17,586 nt of DNA from JADHMP01 sp964617385 (lineage in GTDB: Bacteria; Bacteroidota; Bacteroidia; Flavobacteriales; Flavobacteriaceae): NCBI GenBank assembly GCA_964617385.1, contig CAZTYX010000024.1:1-17586 (forward strand). Reading direction: 5' to 3'. The notes under the pieces were generated by a model. That model did not search any database. It was not told the origin of the DNA and saw only the letters and a program-made list of their open reading frames with translations. Below, piece by piece: positions 1-7,132 of the stretch. Position numbers and translations under genes: made by a program. How positions within the stretch are numbered: the first letter of the stretch is position 1; the number at the start of each line of letters is the position of its first letter.

Positions 1-2
1 AT

Positions 3-578
3 TCTGACCGGTCCAACCTATATCTCCACAGCGTCCTCGGGGAAGTTGGAAAAGCCGAGGTGATCTCACCCGATCAACTCGTTTTTGACACCCTACCCAA
101 TGGTAAGGTTTTATTAAAAAGACTTCCTGGGCAATTAAAAGAAGCGCCCATAGACGAAGAAGAAACCTTCTTAAGACAAAATTTTTCTGAGAGCGACAAT
201 CGCAATTTTAGAGATGGCGATGTTGAATCTTCAAGAAATTTTGGTAATGCTAGCAATAGCGAAAGTAACAGCACACGACCTGAAACTGCAGCGATGTATG
301 ATTCTCCCAATACACCCCAAGCCTCCTATGACGAAGAGGGCAACCTTGTGGCCAATATTGACAAATCAAACAAAAGAACGAGTTTGGTTTCTGATGAAGT
401 TCGTGTATATAAAGGAGGTTCTTGGCGCGATAGAGCTTACTGGTTAGATCCGGCACAAAGACGTTATTTACCTCAATATATGGCCACTGACTACATTGGC
501 TTCCGTTGTGCAATGTCTCGTTTGGGATCAAAAAGCAAGGTGAAGAAAACGGCGCGTCACAAGAGAAAAAGAAGCTAG
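3..578 (+). CDS. gldJ: Gliding motility lipoprotein GldJ, C-terminal part (5' end outside window)
   Basis: The reading frame is open from base 3 and continues leftward past the window edge, so the GTG at 60 is only an internal valine. The visible end has the FGE-sulfatase (formylglycine-generating-enzyme-like) closing motifs VRVYKGGSWRDRAYWLDPAQ and ATDYIGFRCAMS that are characteristic of GldJ/GldK. Between the upstream LYLHSVLGEVGKAEVISPDQ stretch and these motifs lies a low-complexity, Asn/Ser/Glu-rich segment of about 80 residues, probably disordered. The protein ends in a very basic tail (KSKVKKTARHKRKRS). GldJ is an outer-membrane-associated lipoprotein needed for gliding and for stability of the type IX secretion ring component GldK. 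In Flavobacterium its extreme C-terminus is reported to matter for gliding more than for secretion. The murF gene follows 27 bases downstream, the usual flavobacterial order as I recall it. GldJ rather than GldK is preferred because of this neighbour and the C-terminal wording. Confidence 0.88.
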   Translation, partial: SDRSNLYLHSVLGEVGKAEVISPDQLVFDTLPNGKVLLKRLPGQLKEAPIDEEETFLRQNFSESDNRNFRDGDVESSRNFGNASNSESNSTRPETAAMYDSPNTPQASYDEEGNLVANIDKSNKRTSLVSDEVRVYKGGSWRDRAYWLDPAQRRYLPQYMATDYIGFRCAMSRLGSKSKVKKTARHKRKRS

Positions 579-605
579 TTCCCTTGCGGTTTAGCGTGGT
601 TATCC

Positions 606-1901
606 ATGGAAATTTCAGCGCTACATACCCTTTTTCAATCGGCAAATGGGGTGGCAACAGACACCCGAAAAATTAAATCCAATACGCTTTATTTTGCCCT
701 CAAAGGCGAACGCTTTGACGGCAACGATTTTGCTGAAGAGGCAATAGAAAAAGGAGCAATTGCTGCCGTGGTTGATCGTCCCTCACTCAAAGGAAAAGAC
801 GCACGTTTTTTTTGGGTTGACGATGTATTAAAAAGCCTTCAAAACCTTGCAAACTTTCACCGAAACCAATGCAAAGCAACTGTTATTGCCCTCACAGGAA
901 GTAATGGTAAAACGACGACAAAAGAATTATTTAAAGCTGTATTAACCGAACAATTTGTTTGTCAAGCCACGGAAGGTAATCTCAACAATCATATTGGGGT
1001 ACCCCTCACTTTGCTGTCTATAAAAACAAATACCGAAATGGCTGTGGTTGAAATGGGTGCCAACCATCAAGGTGAAATTGCTGCCCTATGTGAAATAGCT
1101 GAACCCGATTGGGGCTATATCACCAACTTCGGTAAAGCCCACTTGGAAGGCTTTGGTGGCATTGAAGGTGTCATTAAGGGTAAAACTGAACTTTATCAAT
1201 ATTTGATGAAGCACAAAAAAAAGATACTCGTTCACGCTGATGATCCCCTACAAGAAAAGGCCGTAGGTAATTATTCTGTCATTCGCTTTGGGTCAAGCAA
1301 TAAGAATGATCATGCTATTCACTATGAAAAAGAAACAACCAATGGCCTATGTATAACCTATCAAAAAACTAGAATATGTAGCAGTCTGTATGGCGCCTAT
1401 AATCTTCAAAACATAGCTGCTGCAGTAGCCTTAGGAGCTCAGTTTAAGATTCCGCTACCTAAAATTAAACGAGCCATTACCCATTTTCAATCACACAGTA
1501 ATCGGTCGCAACAACTCCAAAAAGGGAAGTATCATTTTATTTTAGATGCTTATAATGCAAATCCGACGAGCATGAACGCTGCATTGGAAAGTTTTGCTAA
1601 AAAAGAAGCCCCTAGTAAAGCACTTGTTTTAGGGGATATGTTGGAGTTGGGTGAGGACTCACTACAAGAGCATCAAAACACGCTAAACAAAGCCTTATCT
1701 ATAGAAGTAGCAGCACTCTATTTGGTGGGAAAAATTTGGTGTTCATTGGAAATAAATCACCCGAAAGTAAAATGCTTTCCTAACAGCGCGGCATTGCTTG
1801 AACACTTTAAAAAACAGCCCCCAAAAGCCACTACCCTTTTATTGAAAGGGTCTCGTGGTGTCGCTTTAGAAGGAATTTTACCCGCTTTCGATACGGAATA
1901 A
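606..1901 (+). CDS. murF: UDP-N-acetylmuramoyl-tripeptide--D-alanyl-D-alanine ligase (MurF)
   Basis: This cytoplasmic Mur ligase attaches D-Ala-D-Ala to the UDP-MurNAc-tripeptide with ATP, the last soluble step of peptidoglycan precursor synthesis. The 431 residues match the family length. The N-terminal UDP-binding domain contains VATDTRKI (residues 17-24). The ATP P-loop is GSNGKTTTKE (98-107). VEMGANHQGEI follows at 148-158 and NFGKAHLEGFGG at 174-185. KGKTE near 191-195 probably carries the carbamylated lysine. The adenine-binding/C-terminal motifs DAYNANPTSM (314-323), GDMLELG (343-349) and LLKGSRG (412-418) are all present. The ATG at 606 gives the expected N-terminus. It lies 27 bases after gldJ and two bases before the next small gene, so the three are probably co-transcribed. 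Nothing is missing. Confidence 0.97.
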   Translation: MEISALHTLFQSANGVATDTRKIKSNTLYFALKGERFDGNDFAEEAIEKGAIAAVVDRPSLKGKDARFFWVDDVLKSLQNLANFHRNQCKATVIALTGSNGKTTTKELFKAVLTEQFVCQATEGNLNNHIGVPLTLLSIKTNTEMAVVEMGANHQGEIAALCEIAEPDWGYITNFGKAHLEGFGGIEGVIKGKTELYQYLMKHKKKILVHADDPLQEKAVGNYSVIRFGSSNKNDHAIHYEKETTNGLCITYQKTRICSSLYGAYNLQNIAAAVALGAQFKIPLPKIKRAITHFQSHSNRSQQLQKGKYHFILDAYNANPTSMNAALESFAKKEAPSKALVLGDMLELGEDSLQEHQNTLNKALSIEVAALYLVGKIWCSLEINHPKVKCFPNSAALLEHFKKQPPKATTLLLKGSRGVALEGILPAFDTE

Positions 1902-1903
1902 AT

Positions 1904-2155
1904 ATGAAAAAAGGGGCACTACTTTGTATTTTATGGATTATTTATGCCTGCAGTGTTACAGAAGAACGTTGTGGTGAAATTTTACAAAAAATAAATCAAA
2001 ACGGAACATACTATTTTGTTCTCCAAACGGACGAATATGGGCAACAAATTAACAGCGATACTTATATTCCTGATGACGGTGTTAGACAAGGAGCTGTTGA
2101 TGCAGCCACCTTTGAAGCCTATGCGGTGGGAGAACAATATTGTGCTGAAAATTAA
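1904..2155 (+). CDS. Small exported protein, possible lipoprotein, unknown function
   Basis: I do not recognise a family. The 83-residue product starts with a lysine pair and a hydrophobic stretch (GALLCILWIIYAC). The IYAC sequence could be a lipobox with Cys16 as the acylated residue, although tyrosine at -2 is unusual. The mature part, about 67 residues, is polar and acidic and has two more cysteines (23 and 80) that could pair in the periplasm. The ATG lies two bases after the murF stop, which argues for translation coupled to murF. The stop codon overlaps that of the convergent acs gene by four bases (TTAA, 2152-2155). An open frame of this length, a signal-like start and operon-style spacing support a real gene; its role is unknown. 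Confidence 0.6.
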   Translation: MKKGALLCILWIIYACSVTEERCGEILQKINQNGTYYFVLQTDEYGQQINSDTYIPDDGVRQGAVDAATFEAYAVGEQYCAEN

Positions 2156-4047
2156 TTTTTAGCTCCTTCAATAATTTGGTCAACCACTTCTGGATTCAAC
2201 AAAGTGGAAGTATCTCCTAAATTGGATACATCTTTTCCTGCCACCTTACGCAATATGCGACGCATGATTTTTCCAGATCGCGTTTTTGGGAGACCCGGTA
2301 CAATTTGAACATGGTCGGGTTTGGCAATGGGTCCAATAATTTTTCTGACAGTGTCTTTAATTTCATCGGGCAAATGATCTGTATTGCCTTTCACATCACA
2401 AATTACAAAAGCATAAATGCCTTGGCCTTTAATGTCGTGTGGAAAACCAACCACAGCCGATTCAATCACTTTGGGGTGCTCATTAATTGCATTTTCAACT
2501 TCTGCAGTGCCCATTCGATGACCCGAAACATTGATCACATCATCCACTCGACCCAAAATACGCAAATAACCATCATGGTCTCTTTTAACTCCATCTCCTG
2601 TAAAATACATGCCGGGATAGGCAGAAAAATAGGTTTCTTTACAGCGCTTATGATCCCCATAAGTGGTTCTTAACATAGCGGGCCAAGGAAACTTGATACA
2701 TAAATTTCCTTCCACATTATTTCCGTTCAACTCATTGCCTTCTGCATCAACAATGATGGGTTGAATGCCGGGCAAAGGCAAGGAAGCGTGTGCCGGTTTG
2801 TTGGGAGTTATACCAGCCAAAGGAGCAATCATTATTCCCCCTGTTTCAGTTTGCCACCACGTATCTACCAATGGGCAATTGCCTTTGCCTATATGCGTGT
2901 GATACCAATGCCAAGCCTCTTCATTGATGGGTTCTCCCACCGAGCCAATGACCTTTAAAGAAGCCAAGGAATAAGGCTCAAGAGGAGCTAAACCGTGCGC
3001 TTGTAGGGCGCGAATGGCCGTGGGGGCCGTGTAAAATTGGTTCACTTGATATTTATCGACAATTTCCCAAAAACGACCCGGATGTGGATAGGTGGGTACG
3101 CCCTCAAACATTAAAGTGGTTGCACCAGCCAACAAAGGGCCATAAACAATATAGGAATGTCCTGTGATCCAACCCACATCGGCAGTACACCAATACACAT
3201 CCTCTGCCTCATATTGAAATACATTTACAAAGGAATAATGGGTGTAAATCATATAACCCGCTGTGGTATGTACCACCCCTTTGGGTTTTCCTGTGGAACC
3301 GGAAGTATATAAAATGAACAGTAAATCTTCTGCCTCTAAGGTGGCCGCTTGATGCGTTTTAGACTGCCCCTGCACCACCTCATGCCACCACAGGTCACGC
3401 CCTGCTTTCATTTCTACAGGGGTTTGGGTGCGCTGACAAACAATCACTTTTTCTACCGAATTGCTTTTCTCTAGTGCTTCATCCACTACTTTTTTAACTT
3501 CAATATTTTTGGTACCTCTAAAATTACCATCGGAAGTTAACACCATTTTAGCCTGACAATCGTCTATGCGATCGGCAAGCGCACTGGAAGAAAAACCTGC
3601 AAAAACAACAGAATGCACGGCCCCAACGCGGGCACAGGCCAACATGGCTATGGCTGCTTCAGGAATCATGGGCATGTAGATTATGACTCGATCGCCCTTT
3701 TGAATGCCTTCTGCCTCAAGAGCATTTGCAAATTGACAGGTTAATTCAAACAACTCTTGATAGGTTATTTTTAGGGAGGCTTCGTTGGGGTCATTTGGTT
3801 CCCAAAGGATGGCAATTTTGTCGGGTTGTGTTTTTAGATGACGCTCAAAAATGTTTTCAGTGATGTTCAATTGAGCATTTTCAAACCACTTGATGTTTGG
3901 TTCTTCAAAATCCCAAGACAAAACACGGTCCCAAGGTTTTTGCCAAGTAAACGATTGCGCAATATCACCCCAAAATTGTTCTGGATCATCAATACTTTTT
4001 TGGTAGTGTTCCACATAAGCGGCAAGAGAATTAATTTTTTGATTCAT
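2152..4047 (-). CDS. acs: Acetyl-CoA synthetase (AMP-forming)
   Basis: The enzyme activates acetate with ATP and CoA through acetyl-AMP. From the ATG at 4047 it has 631 residues, near the family norm of about 650. Visible motifs are the P-loop-like YTSGSTGKPKG (247-257), VDTWWQTETGG (394-404), which includes the tryptophan that closes the acetate-sized acyl pocket, GRVDDVINVSGHRMGTAE (499-516) and the C-terminal KTRSGKIMRR (588-597). The lysine of SGK (593) is the catalytic residue that Pat-type enzymes acetylate in other bacteria. The frame stays open upstream to an ATG at 4182, but that would run into the symporter gene and add about 45 non-homologous residues, so MNQKINSLAAYVEHYQ is taken as the start. 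It lies 13 bases after the symporter stop and is the last gene of the leftward unit. Propionate or other short acids could be minor substrates. Confidence 0.96.
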   Translation of the reverse strand: MNQKINSLAAYVEHYQKSIDDPEQFWGDIAQSFTWQKPWDRVLSWDFEEPNIKWFENAQLNITENIFERHLKTQPDKIAILWEPNDPNEASLKITYQELFELTCQFANALEAEGIQKGDRVIIYMPMIPEAAIAMLACARVGAVHSVVFAGFSSSALADRIDDCQAKMVLTSDGNFRGTKNIEVKKVVDEALEKSNSVEKVIVCQRTQTPVEMKAGRDLWWHEVVQGQSKTHQAATLEAEDLLFILYTSGSTGKPKGVVHTTAGYMIYTHYSFVNVFQYEAEDVYWCTADVGWITGHSYIVYGPLLAGATTLMFEGVPTYPHPGRFWEIVDKYQVNQFYTAPTAIRALQAHGLAPLEPYSLASLKVIGSVGEPINEEAWHWYHTHIGKGNCPLVDTWWQTETGGIMIAPLAGITPNKPAHASLPLPGIQPIIVDAEGNELNGNNVEGNLCIKFPWPAMLRTTYGDHKRCKETYFSAYPGMYFTGDGVKRDHDGYLRILGRVDDVINVSGHRMGTAEVENAINEHPKVIESAVVGFPHDIKGQGIYAFVICDVKGNTDHLPDEIKDTVRKIIGPIAKPDHVQIVPGLPKTRSGKIMRRILRKVAGKDVSNLGDTSTLLNPEVVDQIIEGAKN

Positions 4048-4060
4048 GTATTTTTTGGGT

Positions 4061-5761
4061 TTAATGAATTTGAATTTCTTTAGCACTGCTGGCACCTCTA
4101 GGGAAACGTATGTTTTCTGTGAGCTCCTGCACTTCTTTTGGGGGTTGTGCCGTGAGGCGAGAAACCACCATGGCAACCACAAAATTGAAGATCATCCCTA
4201 AGGTTCCAATTCCCTCAGGGGCAATACCAAACCAATAGTTTTCGGGCAAACCAGGGCCTCCCAATTGGGGTTTAAAATAGATGATATAGACCGTTGTAAA
4301 AAGGATGCCCACAATCATTCCTGAAACGGCACCTTCCCGATTCATTCGCTTGTCGAAAATGCCTAAAATTATAGCGGGAAAAAAAGAGGAAGCCGCCAAT
4401 CCAAATGCCAAGGCCACCACTTGTGCTACAAATCCAGGCGGGTTCAACCCGGCAATGCCCGCGGCCACAACAGCCACTGCAATAGCAATTCGAGCCGCCC
4501 AAAGCTCCCCTTTTTCAGAAATATCGGGCTTTAAATAGTTTTTTAATAAGTCGTGGGAGATGGAGGTAGAAATAACCAATAACAATCCTGCTGCAGTAGA
4601 CAGTGCAGCGGCCAAACCACCGGCCACAACCAAACCAATTACCCAAGGCGGGAGGTCTGCTATTTCTGGATTGGCCAATACAATTATATCACGATCCACA
4701 ATCAATTCATTCTGTTCGGGTGCCGCTACATATTGTATAATGCCGTCGTTATTTTTATCTTCAAAACGCAATAGCCCTGTATTTTCCCAATTTTTAAACC
4801 AACTTGGCACTTCGGTATAGGGGGCGTTAGACAAGGTGTTAATGATATTGGTGCGTGCAAAAGCCGCTACAGCCGGAGCTGTGGTATATAAAATGGCAAT
4901 AAACAACAAGGCCCAACCTGCAGAAATACGAGCATCTTTAACGCGAGGTACCGTAAAGAAACGTACAATAACATGGGGCAATCCAGCAGTGCCAAACATG
5001 AGTGCTGCTGTTATAAAGAATAAATTGATGGTGTTGTTCGCATCCACTTTGGTGTATTGATCAAAGCCTAGATCTACGGTAAGTTGATTTAGTTTTTCGA
5101 GTAAATAAACCCCATCGGTGGTTTTACTGCCAAAGCCCAATTGGGGAATGGGATTTCCCGTAAACTGTAATGAGATAAAAATAGCTGGAACGGTAAAGGC
5201 AAAAATTAACACACAAAACTGGGCCACTTGAGTGTATGTGATTCCCTTCATGCCCCCTAGAACAGCATAGAAAAAAACGATGGCAATACCAATAAGCACA
5301 CCCGTGTCAAATGGCACATCTAAGAACCGAGCGAAAGCCACACCAACCCCTTTCATTTGCCCCACCACATAGGTGAAAGAAACAAACAAGGCACAAATGA
5401 GTGCCACCAATCGAGCATTTTTAGAATAGTAGCGTTCACCTATAAAGTCGGGCACGGTAAATTTTCCAAATTTTCGGAGATAGGGTGCCAATAATAAAGC
5501 CAATAAAACATACCCTCCGGTCCACCCCATCAGATATTGCGAGCCAGAATATCCCATAAATGCGATGAGGCCAGCCATAGAAAGAAAAGATGCTGCCGAC
5601 ATCCAATCGGCTGCGGTAGCCATACCATTAGCAATGGGGTTAATGCCTCCTCCAGCCACATAAAATTCGTCTGTTGAACCAGCACGTGAAATAATGGCAA
5701 TTATTATGTAAAGTAAAAACGTGCCTCCTACAAAAAGATAGGTCCATGTTTGTGCATCCAT
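4061..5761 (-). CDS. Sodium:solute symporter, VC_2705 subfamily (acetate/monocarboxylate type, ActP-like)
   Basis: This inner-membrane SSS-family transporter has 566 residues and about 13 predicted helices. The N-terminal TDEFYVAGGGINPIANGMAT and AADWMSAASFLSMAG (residues 30-64) are the typical SSS signature. GKFTVPDFIGERYYS lies at 99-113, and the ALSTAAGLLL stretch (386-395) lies where the helix-8 sodium site is expected. An extracytoplasmic loop of about 70 residues (304-372) contains DKNNDGIIQ (335-343), resembling a calcium-binding loop, followed by ELIVDRDIIVLANPEIADLP. This loop is, as I recall, a hallmark of the subfamily that pairs with DUF4212 small subunits. That partner gene lies 18 bases upstream and acs 13 bases downstream, so acetate is the likeliest substrate. 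The substrate is inferred from context. The name actP is not assigned because classical ActP lacks the DUF4212 partner. Confidence 0.92.
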   Translation of the reverse strand: MDAQTWTYLFVGGTFLLYIIIAIISRAGSTDEFYVAGGGINPIANGMATAADWMSAASFLSMAGLIAFMGYSGSQYLMGWTGGYVLLALLLAPYLRKFGKFTVPDFIGERYYSKNARLVALICALFVSFTYVVGQMKGVGVAFARFLDVPFDTGVLIGIAIVFFYAVLGGMKGITYTQVAQFCVLIFAFTVPAIFISLQFTGNPIPQLGFGSKTTDGVYLLEKLNQLTVDLGFDQYTKVDANNTINLFFITAALMFGTAGLPHVIVRFFTVPRVKDARISAGWALLFIAILYTTAPAVAAFARTNIINTLSNAPYTEVPSWFKNWENTGLLRFEDKNNDGIIQYVAAPEQNELIVDRDIIVLANPEIADLPPWVIGLVVAGGLAAALSTAAGLLLVISTSISHDLLKNYLKPDISEKGELWAARIAIAVAVVAAGIAGLNPPGFVAQVVALAFGLAASSFFPAIILGIFDKRMNREGAVSGMIVGILFTTVYIIYFKPQLGGPGLPENYWFGIAPEGIGTLGMIFNFVVAMVVSRLTAQPPKEVQELTENIRFPRGASSAKEIQIH

Positions 5762-5779
5762 TGCTATTTAAGTGTAAAA

Positions 5780-6034
5780 TTAAACTTCATCAACGTTGTG
5801 CTTTTTGTCTAAGCGATTCATCAAATAGACATAAATAAAAATGAGCAGTACAAAGCAAAAGATGGAACCTTGTTGAGCAAACCAAAAACCAAGTGGAAAG
5901 CCGCCCAAATAAAATTGATTTAAGGATTCGGCAAAAACAATACCGAATAAAAAAGAAACCGTAAACCAAATAGAAAGTAGCAAAGCCAAATATTTTAAGT
6001 TGCTATTCCAATATTGTTTTTTTTGTGTTTTCAT
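5780..6034 (-). CDS. DUF4212 sodium/solute symporter small subunit
   Basis: This 84-residue membrane protein has two predicted helices (about 14-36 and 52-71). Between them is the strongly conserved LGGFPLGFWFAQQGS (43-57), the hallmark of DUF4212 (sodium:solute symporter small subunit). The YWNSNLKY start and the MNRLDKKH end also fit the family. Members are nearly always encoded next to a large VC_2705-type SSS symporter and are presumed to assemble with it or stabilise it; the biochemical role is poorly defined. Here it lies 24 bases after the sterol desaturase gene and 18 bases before the symporter, so it belongs to the leftward operon that ends in acs. Full length, no anomalies. Confidence 0.93.
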   Translation of the reverse strand: MKTQKKQYWNSNLKYLALLLSIWFTVSFLFGIVFAESLNQFYLGGFPLGFWFAQQGSIFCFVLLIFIYVYLMNRLDKKHNVDEV

Positions 6035-6058
6035 AAAAAATATAGCTGTTATGTTTGC

Positions 6059-7045
6059 TTATGGGAGATTCAACATTGCCTTTTGTTTAATTACAGCAGC
6101 TGTTTTATGATCGCCTGTGTGACTCCACCCTGGGGGCATGATAATATATTTAAGTTTATTGAATAATCCTGGTGCTTGGGCAACATCGCGTGCCAAGGTG
6201 ATTATTTCACCAAAATAGATATCCCAAAAATTTCCCGAATTATAGGATCTTGTAATTCCATATTCTGGTTTTTCGTTTGTTTTTTCTTCTTGATATGTGC
6301 CAAAAATACGGTCCCATAGGTTGAGCAAATTGCAATAGTTGGTATCAATATATAAGGGGTTTCTGGCGTGATGTACCCGGTGATGAGATGGTGTTAGCAT
6401 TATCTTATTTAAAATCCCAAAGCGGGCGTCACGTATTAAATTTTCTCCAACGTGAATAAAAGCGCCATAGGTACCATCCACAAACATGATCACAAAAAGA
6501 GTGGCCGGATCTACGCCCAACAAGATGCATATGGTTGTGCGTATGGTGTCTGCATAGGGTGCTTCAAGAAAAAAATGAGCGTAAGTCACACTCAGATTCA
6601 TATCTTCTGGGGTGTGGTGTGTGGCGTGAAAACACCAAAACAATCGCACTTTGTGGCCCAAAAAATGATAGATATAATGTGCAAATTCCCAAACAATATA
6701 GGCCACTATAAAACCATACCACGTTTTTGGTAATTGCCAGAGGGCATAGGAACTGAAAAAACCAATGCATAAGGCAACCATACCAATGGCAATAAAACGG
6801 CCAATAATACGGTTGGCAATGTATATGAGAAAGGTAATTTTATAGACCTTAGCTTGTGGTTTTTTATAGATTCTTCCTAAGAGAAGTTCGAGCACCACAA
6901 GAAGGGGTATTATGGGGGCAATCAAGGCTGTGATACCTTGGTAGGTCAATAGTTCTTGAAAGTTTCCCGCAGTTAATATTTCAAAGAAACGGCTCACGCC
7001 AAAAAAGCCTACGACTTCATCCCAGAACCCCTGTAATACTTCCAT
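6059..7045 (-). CDS. Sterol desaturase / fatty acid hydroxylase family protein
   Basis: This is an integral-membrane di-iron oxygenase of the fatty acid hydroxylase superfamily, 328 residues. The histidine clusters that bind the two irons are visible: HYIYHFLGH (123-131), HATHH (140-144), an isolated histidine in FIHVGEN (198) and HHRVHH (221-226). Hydrophobic segments at about 36-56, 70-100 and 107-125 place the clusters on the cytoplasmic side. The family hydroxylates or desaturates lipids (sterols, fatty acids, carotenoids, alkylglycerols); the substrate here cannot be read from sequence. It is the first gene of a closely spaced leftward set with DUF4212, the symporter and acs, 24 bases ahead of DUF4212. 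Co-transcription is likely but a functional link to acetate use is not established. The ATG at 7045 is preceded by an 87-base intergenic region. Confidence 0.92.
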   Translation of the reverse strand: MEVLQGFWDEVVGFFGVSRFFEILTAGNFQELLTYQGITALIAPIIPLLVVLELLLGRIYKKPQAKVYKITFLIYIANRIIGRFIAIGMVALCIGFFSSYALWQLPKTWYGFIVAYIVWEFAHYIYHFLGHKVRLFWCFHATHHTPEDMNLSVTYAHFFLEAPYADTIRTTICILLGVDPATLFVIMFVDGTYGAFIHVGENLIRDARFGILNKIMLTPSHHRVHHARNPLYIDTNYCNLLNLWDRIFGTYQEEKTNEKPEYGITRSYNSGNFWDIYFGEIITLARDVAQAPGLFNKLKYIIMPPGWSHTGDHKTAAVIKQKAMLNLP

Positions 7046-7132
7046 TTGTCATTTTAAATCTCTAATATAGAAAATTTAATGCTATGAAAGGAAGTCTAAA
7101 AGTTAGAAAAAAGAATTACTAAATTTTATAGC

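Noticed and set aside
250..657. A 135-codon open frame on the minus strand under gldJ and murF
   Set aside because: It lies wholly antisense to two well-supported coding regions and shows no recognisable protein features.
4048..4182. N-terminal extension of acetyl-CoA synthetase to an upstream ATG
   Set aside because: It would overlap the end of the symporter gene and encodes residues unlike the family; the ATG at 4047 gives the expected start.
6035..6058. TATATTTT as a separate promoter for the DUF4212-symporter-acs genes
   Set aside because: It ends two bases before the ATG, lacks a TTG at proper spacing and is easily explained by AT-richness.
7046..7132. Possible terminator of the DUF5916 gene or promoter of the sterol desaturase gene
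   Set aside because: Only an imperfect TATATTAG element and a weak GCTAT/ATAGC repeat are present; neither is convincing. The 87 bases are AT-rich with nothing else visible.
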